Source: JBBQDZ01 sp038237515 (GTDB taxonomy: Bacteria > Actinomycetota > Thermoleophilia > Gaiellales > Gaiellaceae). Taken from it: 39,688 nt of DNA. The notes beneath the pieces were generated by a model. It was not told where the DNA came from and ran no database searches. It worked only from the letters and a program-made list of their open reading frames with translations. The position numbers were made by a program, and so were the translations under genes. Below, piece by piece: positions 7,798 to 14,827 of this stretch (positions within the stretch are counted from its first letter, which is position 1; each line of letters begins with the position of its first letter). Location: contig JBBRYP010000041.1 of assembly GCA_038237515.1 (NCBI GenBank), positions 1 through 39,688 of the forward strand. Reading direction: 5' to 3'.

Positions 7798-8844
7798 GTG
7801 AGGAGCACCGCCAGCGCCGCGTTCGCCGCCTCGCTCGTCGCGGTGGCCGTGCTCGTGGCGGCGCGGACGCTCTGGCAGTTGCGGGTCCTCTTGGCACTCC
7901 TCTTCCTGGCCTTCATCCTCGCCGCGGCGCTGCGCCCGGGAGTCGAGGCCCTCCGCCGCCGACGCGTTCCCCGGGGCGCCGGCCTCGCGTTGCACTTCCT
8001 CGTGCTCGCGGGTGCAGCGGCCACCGCGATCTGGCTCGTCGTGCCGCCGGCGCTCCACCAGGCCAGGACGGCGCTCGGCGACTCTCCCGGCACCGCCGTC
8101 GCCCGCGCCGCGCGCCACTCGGGCGGGATCAAGGGGACGATCCTGACCGGGCTCGAGAAGGCGCTCCGCAGCCTGCCGGCCCCGCACGAGCTCCTCCATC
8201 CGGCGCTCTCGGCGACGATGCAGGCGCTCGCGATCTTCCTCGGCGTCGCCTTCGTCCTCGCCTGCGCCGCCTACTGGGTGCTCGATCGCGATCGGATCCT
8301 GGGATTCGTCCTCGCGCTCGTGCCGCACGCTCGCCGCCGCACCGTCCGCGATACCTGGGACCTCGTCGAGCGGCGCCTGGGCGCCTACGTTCGCGCGCAG
8401 CTGACGATGATCGCAATCGTCAGCGTCGCCCTCTCGACCGCGTTCTGGGCGATCGGCCTCCCGTACTGGATCCTGCTGGGGACGTTCGCGGGAATCGTCG
8501 AGATCGTCCCGATCGTCGGGCCGCTTGCCGCGGCGGTCGTCTCGATCGGCGTCGGCCTGACCGTCTCGACGAAGGCCGCGGTTCTCGCCGCGGTCGCCGT
8601 CTACGGCCTCCGGATCCTCCAGGACTACCTGATCGGCCCCCGCATCGTCGGGCACGCGGTCGCGCTCGCGCCGCTCCTCGTGCTAGTCAACGTGTCGGCG
8701 ATGGGCGTCCTGCTCGGGCCCGCACTGGTGCCTCTCGCAACTCCGCTCGCCGAGGTTCTCGCGACACTTGTGGACGTGATCCTCGCCGGGAAGGATCCCG
8801 CCGAGATGGAGGTGCCGCGCGTCCTGCTCCCCGCGAAGGAGTGA
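7798..8844 (+). CDS. AI-2E transporter / PerM family integral membrane protein
   Basis: About 348 aa and strongly hydrophobic, with roughly eight predicted membrane segments. They begin with two close N-terminal helices (FAASLVAVAVLVAA, LLALLFLAFILAAAL). After a ~100-residue soluble loop come the paired C-terminal helices, including the family-typical stretches RRTVRDTWDLVERRLGAYVR, LPYWILLGTFAGIVEIVPI and VGPLAAAVVSIGVGL. PerM/AI-2E family members are secondary carriers; substrates differ, and the name AI-2E transporter should not be over-read. The reading frame stays open far upstream, but that part is compositionally noncoding and covers the iteron arrays. The start was therefore put at GTG 7798, just before the first hydrophobic segment, though it has no clear Shine-Dalgarno sequence. 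It converges with the gene at 8846. Confidence 0.85.
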   Translation: MRSTASAAFAASLVAVAVLVAARTLWQLRVLLALLFLAFILAAALRPGVEALRRRRVPRGAGLALHFLVLAGAAATAIWLVVPPALHQARTALGDSPGTAVARAARHSGGIKGTILTGLEKALRSLPAPHELLHPALSATMQALAIFLGVAFVLACAAYWVLDRDRILGFVLALVPHARRRTVRDTWDLVERRLGAYVRAQLTMIAIVSVALSTAFWAIGLPYWILLGTFAGIVEIVPIVGPLAAAVVSIGVGLTVSTKAAVLAAVAVYGLRILQDYLIGPRIVGHAVALAPLLVLVNVSAMGVLLGPALVPLATPLAEVLATLVDVILAGKDPAEMEVPRVLLPAKE

Positions 8845-8845
8845 C

Positions 8846-9223
8846 CTATGTGAAAGTGAGGATGTGGAAGAGCTCCACGTCCAGGCCGTTCGAGGTAAGG
8901 CGCGCGACCTTCGTGATCCCGTCGCGCTCCTCGAAGCGCAGCACGAGCTCCTGGCCAGTGTCGTCGGCGGCGTCCAGCTGGTCGAGGCGGAACGACAGGG
9001 AAGACGTCTGCTCGCCGCCGACGAAGAGGATTCGACCCTCGACGTTGTTCGAGCGCCCGAAGTCATGGCCCTCGTGCAGCGTGAACTCCCAGTTCTGCCG
9101 GGGGGCGGCCCAGTCCTCGATCGTCGCCGCGAGCACGGTCAACTCCGCGTCCACCTGAACCTCGACGGGGTGGTCGTGCCGCTCCTCCGGCGTCGGCCGG
9201 GGTTGGACCTGCATCGATGCCAT
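8846..9223 (-). CDS. Conserved-looking hypothetical protein, beta-rich, 125 aa
   Basis: The protein starts MASMQVQPRPTPEERHDHPV and contains VEVQVDAELTVLAATIEDWA, FTLHEGHDFGRSNNVEG, RILFVGGEQTSSLSFRLDQL and ELVLRFEERDGITKVARLT. Alternating hydrophobic strands suggest a small cytoplasmic beta-sandwich or barrel. I do not recognise the family and assign no function. The start at 9223 is chosen over the longer upstream start because the extra residues overlap the promoter/RBS area of the divergent NIF3-like gene. It is convergent with the AI-2E-family gene, with a single base between the two stops. Confidence 0.65.
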   Translation of the reverse strand: MASMQVQPRPTPEERHDHPVEVQVDAELTVLAATIEDWAAPRQNWEFTLHEGHDFGRSNNVEGRILFVGGEQTSSLSFRLDQLDAADDTGQELVLRFEERDGITKVARLTSNGLDVELFHILTFT

Positions 9224-9258
9224 GACCGGTGGTTTCCCGTCCGTACAGGAGCACAAAC

Positions 9259-9567
9259 GTGAACCGAAAGCTCGTCGTCTTCGTCCCGCGCGAGGCCCTC
9301 GACCCCGTGCGCGAAGCGCTCTTCGCCGCCGGCGCCGGCCGGATCGGCGACTACGAGCGCTGTTCCTGGTACGCAGCGGGCACGGGAACCTTCCTCGGCG
9401 GCGAGGGCACAGACCCGTCGGTGGGGGAGCCGGGCCGCGAGCAGCGCGTCGCGGAGCTCCGGCTGGAGACGGTCTACCCGGAGGAGCTCCACGAGGACGT
9501 GGTCGCGGCGCTCAAGCGTGCCCACCCCTACGAGGAACCTGCGTTCGACGTCTACGCACTGCTGTGA
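9259..9567 (+). CDS. NIF3/YqfO-like PII-fold domain protein, stand-alone
   Basis: A 102-aa protein (MNRKLVVFVPREALDPVREA) with GAGRIGDYERCSWYAAGTGT, FLGGEGTDPSVGEPG and a C-terminal AHPYEEPAFDVYALL. This is the CutA/PII-like insertion domain found inside Nif3-family (YqfO) dinuclear-metal proteins, here as a separate protein. The HPYEEPAFDVY motif is diagnostic. Its biochemical role is uncertain. GTG at 9259 has an AGGAG ribosome binding site at 9247-9251. The stop overlaps the start of the RNase-H-like gene (GTGA), so the two are translationally coupled. Confidence 0.88.
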   Translation: MNRKLVVFVPREALDPVREALFAAGAGRIGDYERCSWYAAGTGTFLGGEGTDPSVGEPGREQRVAELRLETVYPEELHEDVVAALKRAHPYEEPAFDVYALL

Positions 9568-9965
9568 GCGCGCGCCTGTCGACCGACGGGGGCGCACGCG
9601 GAAACCCCGGCCCGGCCGCTTTCGCGTACGTGCTCGAGGCCCAGGACGGCACCGTTCTCGACGCCCGAGGCGAGGCGATCGGAGTGGCGACGAACAACGT
9701 CGCCGAGTACCGCGCGCTGGTGGAAGGCCTGCGCAGGGCGGTCGAGCTCGGCCTCGAGGAGGTGGAGGTCGTCTCCGACTCGGAGCTCCTCGTACGTCAG
9801 ATGACGGGCGTGTACAAGGTGAAGAACGGTGCTCTGCGAGACCTCTCACGGGAAGCGACAGCGCTCGCGCGTGAGGTCGGCAAGGTCACCTACCGGGCGG
9901 TGCGACGAGCCCAGAACGAGCTCGCGGACAGCCTCGTCAACGAGGCCCTCGACCGGGCGGAGTAG
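9564..9965 (+). CDS. Ribonuclease HI family protein
   Basis: A 133-aa protein of the short (archaeal/Bacillus-type) RNase HI family that cleaves the RNA strand of RNA-DNA hybrids. The DEDD catalytic set is visible: Asp in STDGGARGNPGPAAF, Glu in NNVAEYRALVEGL, Asp in VEVVSDSELLVRQM and Asp in NELADSLVNEAL. The GTG start overlaps the stop of the NIF3-like gene, giving a two-gene operon. The pairing of a NIF3/YqfO-type domain with an RNase H-like gene matches gene sets where these are often neighbours. An identical catalytic layout is known to be active in other bacteria; activity here is inferred. Confidence 0.92.
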   Translation: MSARLSTDGGARGNPGPAAFAYVLEAQDGTVLDARGEAIGVATNNVAEYRALVEGLRRAVELGLEEVEVVSDSELLVRQMTGVYKVKNGALRDLSREATALAREVGKVTYRAVRRAQNELADSLVNEALDRAE

Positions 9966-9989
9966 CGAAAAAGGAGCTGGCCTCGAGGC

Positions 9990-10015
9990 GCGGATGTAGC
10001 TCGGTTCTCTGGAGA
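9990..10015 (+). other. Relic of the 5' end of a tRNA-Gly gene
   Basis: GCGGATGTAGCTC (9990-10002) is identical to the first 13 nt of the intact tRNA-Gly at 10429; GTT and a GGAG/AGAG-like segment follow with mismatches. No anticodon arm, paired T arm or 3' acceptor strand can be built, so it is not a functional tRNA. Confidence 0.55.
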
Positions 10016-10017
10016 CC

Positions 10018-10404
10018 GCCTAGCAGTGCCCGTGTTCGAATTCGTCACCGAGACCAGGAACGGGCCGGCGGCCGCGTCGCCCTGGTTCTTGACCGTGAAC
10101 GAGTCCTTCGCGAGGTCGCTGACGACGAGGTCGGGCAGCACGACGGGCGGCGGCGGCGAGACCTCGATGGTCACGAAAGTCCTATCGGCGCCGACGGTCG
10201 TTCCATGTTGCCGAAGAGCCTGGTCGTTCCCCCATTCGAAGTGCCAGCTCGTGGTCGAGCCGTTGGGATTGACCGTGCCCGTGATCGTCGCCGTGTCGTT
10301 TCCGACCCCCGTCGCGGGACCTGTGACGACGACGGGGGCCTTCGGCGGCGGTGGGTCGCAAGCAGCCCCGCTTCGCCCGAAGAGGTAGTAGTGCGGGCGC
10401 CGGG
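10018..10404 (-). pseudogene. Fragment of a surface protein (FN3-like plus CARDB domain)
   Basis: The minus strand reads continuously YYLFGRSGAACDPPPP, TATITGTVNPNGSTTSWHFE, FVTIEVSPPPPVVLPDL and VVSDLAKDSFTVKNQGDAAA, then GPFLVSVTN. The first part is a fibronectin-III/PKD-like module (TGTVNPNGSTTSW) and the second a CARDB domain. No start codon, signal peptide or proper end is present: one side runs into the tRNA-Gly gene and the other into the tRNA relic. I read this as an internal fragment of a large cell-surface protein, stranded between two tRNA-Gly 5' sequences. It is not expressed as a complete gene. Confidence 0.6.
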
Positions 10405-10407
10405 TGC

Positions 10408-10413
10408 TACTCT
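10408..10413 (+). promoter_or_regulatory. -10 hexamer of the tRNA-Gly gene
   Basis: TACTCT lies 15 nt upstream of the mature tRNA 5' end. Confidence 0.5.
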
Positions 10414-10428
10414 CAATCGCTTCAACCT

Positions 10429-10502
10429 GCGGATGTAGCTCAGTTGGCTAGAGCGTCTGCTTGCCATGCAGAAGGTCGAGGGTTCGAGTCCCTTCATCCG
10501 CT
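10429..10502 (+). tRNA. tRNA-Gly (anticodon GCC)
   Basis: A full cloverleaf can be drawn. The acceptor stem is GCGGATG/CATCCGC, the D arm GCTC...GAGC, the anticodon arm TCTGC-TTGCCAT-GCAGA with anticodon GCC, and the T arm GAGGG-TTCGAGT-CCCTT, with discriminator T at 10502. The variable loop AGGTC is of normal length. The CCA end is not encoded (CCT follows). It reads glycine codons GGC/GGU. A partial copy of its 5' end lies 440 bp upstream. Confidence 0.95.
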
Positions 10503-11262
10503 CCTAGGAAATCCCCGTTCCGGCGCGGTTTCTGTTTTCTTCAGAGGCGACAGCGGGCAAACGGTTCGGCGTCGGGAAGCCCGGGATCTACTTGACGTCG
10601 GGGAACAAAGATCGCGCCGCCGGCCACATGCGGCTCCTCGAGCTCTTCCGCGTCGAGGAGGGCCGCATCCCGCCTCAGTGGGCGCACGTGCCGGAGCGGC
10701 TCGACGGAGCACCCCGTCCCTTTGTCTCTCGAGCGCTTGTCCTCGCCTCGTCGAGCTGTTGACGTCGTTACCGCCCGAGCGGGACCGCCCTTCCGCCGGG
10801 GAGGCTGTGGAGGGGAGCTGGGAGGGTGCGCACGGGCACGCGTTGGGGAGCCCCCGCTACGGGGCGAAGGAACGCGCGGACCTATGGGCCGTGATCGTCG
10901 TTGATGAGCGGAGGCGGTCCGCCCGTCAACTCACCTGCGGCAGGAGATCGCCGCCGCCCGCCAGCAGAAGGGGACTTACGACTCACGAACCGGGGCAGCT
11001 CGACATCCTCGTCGCCTTCGCGCTCCACCGGGAATCCAGGATCCGCGCCCGGATCGAGGGCTCGCGCGCCTCGGCCGGCAGGGCGACTACGGGGGCCGGG
11101 CTCGCGTTCAACCGCATCTACGCTCATGCCTCGATCCTCGATCCTCGATCCTCGATCCTCGATCCTCGATCCTCGATCCTCGGGGTCGGGCCTGACCGTA
11201 CCCGTCCCAGACGCAGCGCGGGTGCTGAACGTTAGCCTGCACAGACGTGCGAACATGCGTTC
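10503..11262. other. Interval without a supported gene
   Basis: I find no convincing gene between tRNA-Gly and the gene at 11263. A short plus-strand stretch near 10560-10715 reads GVGKPGIYLTSGNKDRAAGH, then HMRLLELFRVEEGRIPPQ. It looks protein-like and could be a gene relic, but it has no start and no recognisable family. The only clear structure is the 7-bp tandem repeat at 11131. Confidence 0.5.
11131..11179 (+). repeat. Heptanucleotide tandem repeat (TCGATCC) x7
   Basis: Seven perfect contiguous copies of TCGATCC followed by TCGGGG. The array lies about 85 bp upstream of the gene at 11263, in noncoding sequence. Perfect identity suggests recent slippage. Confidence 0.9.
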
Positions 11263-11604
11263 GTGGGTGTCGCTGGTTCTCCGTACGCCGAGTTCCAACG
11301 CGCGCTCAGCACGGGGAACCTTCTGATCGCGCTCGCCGTCGCCCGTGAGCTGCCGCAGCTCTCCCTCGCGGACTCACTCGACGTCTGCCGCCTGCTCGCC
11401 AAGAAGGACCGGGCGCGGTTCGAGCGGGCGGCCCCACGGTGGCACGCTCGCTTCGTGCTCGAGGCGAAGCAGCTTGGCCTCGTGGAGGCGCAGCTTGCTC
11501 TGTCGGCGGTTGCGCTACTTCCTACTCAGCGCGAGCTCGCCAGTAGCCTCCTCGAGGAGATCGGGAGCAGTCACGGGATCCGCCTCCAGGCGCGTCGCGG
11601 ATGA
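11263..11604 (+). CDS. Small helical protein of unknown function, 113 aa
   Basis: The protein reads MGVAGSPYAEFQRALSTGNL, then LIALAVARELPQLSLADSLD, VCRLLAKKDRARFERAAPRW and HARFVLEAKQLGLVEAQLAL. It is all-helical, with an N-terminal SPYAEFQRALxTGNL motif followed by a pattern seen in a family of ~100-130-aa proteins common in Gaiellales-type genomes. That recollection comes from general knowledge, not a search. Function is unknown. The GTG start is uncertain: no Shine-Dalgarno sequence is visible, and a TAGCCT hexamer lies 24 nt upstream at 11233. Codon use is normal for the window. Confidence 0.65.
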   Translation: MGVAGSPYAEFQRALSTGNLLIALAVARELPQLSLADSLDVCRLLAKKDRARFERAAPRWHARFVLEAKQLGLVEAQLALSAVALLPTQRELASSLLEEIGSSHGIRLQARRG

Positions 11605-11689
11605 GCCCGCCACAGGCATGGGCCGCAGCCTGGCGTCGGGCCGCTCTCGTCCGCTCCTGCGGACCCCCGGCCATTCCTCGTCCACGCGC

Positions 11690-11790
11690 TTGCGGGGGAC
11701 TGCGACGATCGTCGGCGTCGGCTTCTACGACTTTCTGCACGGCCACACCGGGGTCGCGCCGAAGAGGACACCCTCGGCGCGCGCCGCGCG
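11690..11790 (+). pseudogene. Relic of an exported protein ending in a GVAP motif
   Basis: The stretch GTATIVGVGFYDFLHGHTGV, then APKR, matches the C-terminal signature (TATITGVGFxDxxHGQxGVAPNGIELHPV) that I associate with secreted proteins in related genomes. Here it has no upstream gene and loses the frame right after GVAP. A second relic of the same signature lies at 17040-17172. Confidence 0.4.
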
Positions 11791-11815
11791 AGCCATAGAC
11801 ACGCGAGTTACGGAG

Positions 11816-11821
11816 TAGACT
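11816..11821 (+). promoter_or_regulatory. -10 hexamer TAGACT of the 49-aa ORF transcription unit
   Basis: TAGACT lies 39 nt before the ATG at 11861. CTCCCTGAG (11820-11828) and CTCAAGGGAG (11839-11848) can pair, with one bulge, and the 3' arm contains the Shine-Dalgarno region, so a structured leader is possible if transcription starts upstream. Confidence 0.4.
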
Positions 11822-11860
11822 CCCTGAGCCGTAGTTCGCTCAAGGGAGAGGGGGCCTGGT

Positions 11861-12010
11861 ATGAAGCTCGTCGCATGGATCCGAAACCTCCGATCGCGCT
11901 CGGAGGTCTCGCCTGTGAAGGAATCAGCTCGCATCGCCGCGCGGCAGTACACCGACGATTCGAAGACGACTCGGCGCACCAGGATCCGGTCCGTCTTGAC
12001 TCGCTGGTGA
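11861..12010 (+). CDS. 49-aa basic peptide in its own transcription unit
   Basis: The ORF starts MKLVAWIRNLRSRSEVSPVK and ends TKTTRRTRIRSVLTRW-like: the exact end is DDSKTTRRTRIRSVLTRW. A strong purine-rich ribosome binding site (AAGGGAGAGGGGG, from 11842) precedes it. A -10 hexamer lies at 11816, and a perfect 10-bp GC-rich hairpin follows 36 nt after the stop. The product is strongly basic with an amphipathic N-terminal segment and no cysteine pairs. I recognise no family. The complete promoter-RBS-ORF-terminator arrangement is the main evidence that it is real; it could also be a leader peptide or part of a small RNA. Confidence 0.55.
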   Translation: MKLVAWIRNLRSRSEVSPVKESARIAARQYTDDSKTTRRTRIRSVLTRW

Positions 12011-12046
12011 GGCACGAAGCCTCTGTCCTAGAGAGGTAGGAAAGTC

Positions 12047-12078
12047 GCCGGGCGGGGCCGTCCCTGATCCCGCCCGGC
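12047..12078 (+). terminator. Rho-independent-type hairpin after the 49-aa ORF
   Basis: GCCGGGCGGG (12047-12056) pairs perfectly with CCCGCCCGGC (12069-12078); AAAG precedes and TCTTT follows. The 12079-12481 interval downstream holds no gene I can support. Confidence 0.75.
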
Positions 12079-12481
12079 TCTTTCCGCGGATGCCACGCCG
12101 GCAGCGCCTGGACGCTACGCCTCAGTCCGCGATGCGGCGCCAGCTTCCCCGCCGGGAACACCGTGACGGCACGACCAGACTCTGGGCACGGGAGCAAGGA
12201 GGCTCCTCCAGATGCCATCCGAGCGGTGCCGCGGAACGGGCTGGGGGTCGACTCACCGAAGAGAGCCCGAGAGGCCGCAGCAGCGGGTGCTGATTCCTAG
12301 CGAGCGCGATTCGCTCGCCGCGTGCTGTTCCGCGACCGCAGAGCGGCTTTATCCGCGTGCGCCTCCGATCGCATGATTGCGCGATGCCTACGACTCCGAG
12401 GGGCATTCTGCCGACGCTTGCGATGTATCTTCGCGCTTTCGGCCCATACGTCGGCGCTTGTACGGCTAGGCTCCTCGGCCG

Positions 12482-12487
12482 TACCCT
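12482..12487 (+). promoter_or_regulatory. -10 hexamer TACCCT of a leaderless promoter (cyclase-ATPase)
   Basis: TACCCT lies 6 nt before ATG at 12494 with no Shine-Dalgarno sequence between. Confidence 0.5.
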
Positions 12488-12493
12488 TCGCCG

Positions 12494-14554
12494 ATGCCGT
12501 TCTGTCTCGCCTGTGGCCAGGAAAACCCGGCAGTCGCGCGCTTCTGCCTTGCGTGCGGTGCGCCGCTCGCCGGCGAAGGCCTGCCGCGGGACGAGCGCCG
12601 CATCGTGACCGTCATCTTCGTCGATCTCGTCGGCTTTACCGCGCGGGCCGAGCGGCTCGACCCGGAAGAGGTGCGGGCCATGCTAACCCCGTACCACGCA
12701 GGGGTCCGCCGTGAGATCGAGTCGTTCGGAGGCGTCGTCGAAAAGTTCATTGGCGATGCGGTGATGGGGATCTTCGGTGCGCCGTTTGCACACGGTGACG
12801 ACGCCGAACGCGCGGTACGCGCGGCGCTTGTCATCCGCGACAGCGTCGGCGAGTTCACGGACCGTGACCTGCAGATCCGGATCGCTGTCAACACGGGCGA
12901 CGCGGTGGTCTCGCTCGGAGCGCGGCCGGCGCTCGGTGAGTCAATGGTCGCTGGCGACGTCGTTAACACGGCTTCGCGCCTGCAGGCGGCGGCTCCCGTA
13001 AACGCGATAGTCGTGGGCGAGGAGACATATCTCGAGACGAGAGACATGATCGCGTACGACCGAGCGGAGTCCGTTGTCGCGAAGGGAAAAATGCAACCGA
13101 TCACGGCGTGGGTTGCGGTACACGCGCTCACTGAAGCGGGCGAGCGACCGCTCGCGGACTGGTCGATCGTCGGCCGCGCCTCCGAGATCGCGATCCTGGA
13201 TGCGCTCTGGCAGCGAGTCTCCCTTGATCGGCTGCCGCATCTCGTCTCGGTCTTCGGACCGGCAGGCGTCGGCAAATCGACGCTCGTCACCGAGTTCGCG
13301 TTGATCGCGTCCGAGTGTGGCGCGCGAACTGTCCGCGGCCGCTCACTGCCGTACCGCGAGAGCGGCGCCTATGGTGCTCTCGCCGCACAGCTGATGCAGC
13401 TGTGCGGCGTCTTCGAAAGCGATCCCGCACCCGTCATCGCGGAACTGCTGCGCGCGCGAAGCGCCTCTCTGCTCGCCGACGCCGACGCCGATCCGGACGT
13501 CATTGCCGGGCACCTCGGGGTGATCGTGGGGATCGATGCCGGGAACGAAGCGGCCGACCGGGACGTGCTCTTTTCGTCGGTGCGGCAGTTCCTGGAGGCG
13601 GTCGCACGGGAGCAACCGACGATCCTCGTCTTCGAGGACACTCATTGGGCTAACGCGAACATGGTCGACCTGATCGAGACGATCGCACGGTGCGTACACG
13701 GCCTCCCGCTGCTCCTCGTCACGCTCGCGCGCCCCGAGTTCCTCGATGCTCGCGAAGGCTGGGGTGCCGGGGTTGCAGGCTACACGGCCCTGACGCTCGG
13801 GCCGCTCGGCGAGCAGCACGCGCGGGAGCTGGCAGTGCGGCGTCTCGGCGATGTCGACCGTGTGGACTACGTGGTCGGAGTCGCTGAGGGGAACCCACTC
13901 TTCATCGAGCAGCTCGCGGCGACCATCGATGAAACTGCCACGGGCACGCTGCCCACGAGCGTCCGCGGGATCGTCGCCGCGCGTCTCGACGCGCTGCCGC
14001 GGCACGAACGAGCAGTGCTCCTGGACGCGGCCGTCGTCGGCAAGCTGTTCTGGCACGGCGCGCTGCACGCAATGAACCAGGACGGGGCGCGCCTCGAGCA
14101 AGTGCTGGTGGAGCTCGAGCGTCGCGATCTCATCCGCCGAGAGCCGAGGTCGATCATCGAGGGCCAGCAGCAGTTCTCGTTCACGCACGTCCTGATCCGA
14201 GACGTCGCATACGACCTCCTGCCCCGCGCTGACCGCGCGCGCCGCCACGCGCTTGTCGCGGAGTTTTTCGAGCGCTCAGCGGGTGCGTCCGGCGAGGCGA
14301 TGGGCGCCCTCGCGCGCCACTGGCGCGACGCCGGTGACTACGAGCGCGCGGTGCAGCAGCTCGTCCACGCCGCCGAGCAGGCCGAGCGCGGCTGGGCAAA
14401 GGATCACGCTGCGCTCCTCTACCGCGAGGCGCTCGAGCTCGTACCCGAGGAAGACGCGGAGCGACGGAGCACGCTGCGCCGCCGCCTAGCTCTCGCGAGC
14501 TCGGCGTTCTTTCACGTGCCGGACCTCAGGCGGCCGGAAAGTCCGCAGGCGTGA
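12494..14554 (+). CDS. Zinc-ribbon adenylate/guanylate cyclase domain - AAA ATPase regulator
   Basis: A 686-aa protein. Domains in order: zinc ribbon (Cys 4, 7, 18, 21); class III nucleotidyl cyclase domain (about residues 35-205) with metal-binding Asp44 in VIFVDLVGFT and Asp88 in FIGDAVMGIFG, plus VAGDVVNTASRL; an AAA/NACHT-like ATPase with Walker A GPAGVGKS (Lys about 261) and a Walker-B-like TILVFEDTHWAN; and the start of a TPR-like helical region. Proteins of this type usually extend into a long TPR repeat array. Here the C-terminus stops soon after EALELVPEEDAERRSTLRRR, overlapping the convergent DUF4242 gene by 29 nt, so the helical end may be shortened. It probably acts as a cytoplasmic signal-transduction ATPase; whether it makes cAMP or cGMP is unknown. 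A decayed paralog lies at 26119-29535. Confidence 0.9.
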   Translation: MPFCLACGQENPAVARFCLACGAPLAGEGLPRDERRIVTVIFVDLVGFTARAERLDPEEVRAMLTPYHAGVRREIESFGGVVEKFIGDAVMGIFGAPFAHGDDAERAVRAALVIRDSVGEFTDRDLQIRIAVNTGDAVVSLGARPALGESMVAGDVVNTASRLQAAAPVNAIVVGEETYLETRDMIAYDRAESVVAKGKMQPITAWVAVHALTEAGERPLADWSIVGRASEIAILDALWQRVSLDRLPHLVSVFGPAGVGKSTLVTEFALIASECGARTVRGRSLPYRESGAYGALAAQLMQLCGVFESDPAPVIAELLRARSASLLADADADPDVIAGHLGVIVGIDAGNEAADRDVLFSSVRQFLEAVAREQPTILVFEDTHWANANMVDLIETIARCVHGLPLLLVTLARPEFLDAREGWGAGVAGYTALTLGPLGEQHARELAVRRLGDVDRVDYVVGVAEGNPLFIEQLAATIDETATGTLPTSVRGIVAARLDALPRHERAVLLDAAVVGKLFWHGALHAMNQDGARLEQVLVELERRDLIRREPRSIIEGQQQFSFTHVLIRDVAYDLLPRADRARRHALVAEFFERSAGASGEAMGALARHWRDAGDYERAVQQLVHAAEQAERGWAKDHAALLYREALELVPEEDAERRSTLRRRLALASSAFFHVPDLRRPESPQA

Positions 14555-14810
14555 CGTCGCCCGCGACCTCGTCGATCGAGTCGAGCTGATGCTGGCCAAA
14601 CCGCACCGCGTGCTGCCGAACGACCTCTTCGCTGGGCGCGTCGTAGATGCAGAACGTGCGCACCTTCCCGGAGTCGTCGACGACGACGTGGCTGTGCTCC
14701 CACGTGACATCCGGGAACTCGTTCTCAAGGATCTCCCTCGACCGCCGGCCGACCGCCGGCATCTCCGCCTCGCCGACGTCGAAGCTGCGGACGATGATGT
14801 AGCGGGGCAT
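14526..14810 (-). CDS. DUF4242 (SCO4226-type nickel-binding-like) protein
   Basis: A 94-aa protein (MPRYIIVRSFDVGEAEMPAV) with VTWEHSHVVVDDSGKVRTFC and IYDAPSEEVVRQHA. The ferredoxin-like alpha/beta pattern, with His near the TWEHSH and RQHA positions, is typical of DUF4242/SCO4226 proteins; one member binds nickel. The role is unknown. The start was moved to ATG 14810 (not the TTG one codon upstream) because TAGTAT lies exactly 6 nt before it, giving a leaderless transcript. It diverges from the sulfite-oxidase-like gene across only 17 bp, and its 3' end overlaps the convergent cyclase-ATPase gene by 29 nt. Confidence 0.88.
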   Translation of the reverse strand: MPRYIIVRSFDVGEAEMPAVGRRSREILENEFPDVTWEHSHVVVDDSGKVRTFCIYDAPSEEVVRQHAVRFGQHQLDSIDEVAGDVTPADFPAA

Positions 14811-14827
14811 CAAGCGATACTAACGCG
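14811..14827. promoter_or_regulatory. Divergent leaderless promoter pair with overlapping -10 elements
   Basis: The whole 17-bp spacer between the two start codons is CAAGCGATACTAACGCG. On plus, GATACT (14816-14821) precedes ATG 14828 by 6 nt. On minus, TAGTAT (14822-14817) precedes ATG 14810 by 6 nt. The two hexamers overlap by five bases, so one near-symmetric element would serve both genes, and the two transcripts would start 18 bp apart. Confidence 0.65.

Noticed and set aside
9990..10050. A possible second tRNA gene starting GCGGATGTAGCTC.
   Set aside because: No anticodon arm or 3' acceptor strand pairs, and TTCGAAT there belongs to the CARDB fragment.
11131..11179. The TCGATCC array as a CRISPR remnant.
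   Set aside because: Units are 7 bp with no spacers and there are no cas genes nearby.
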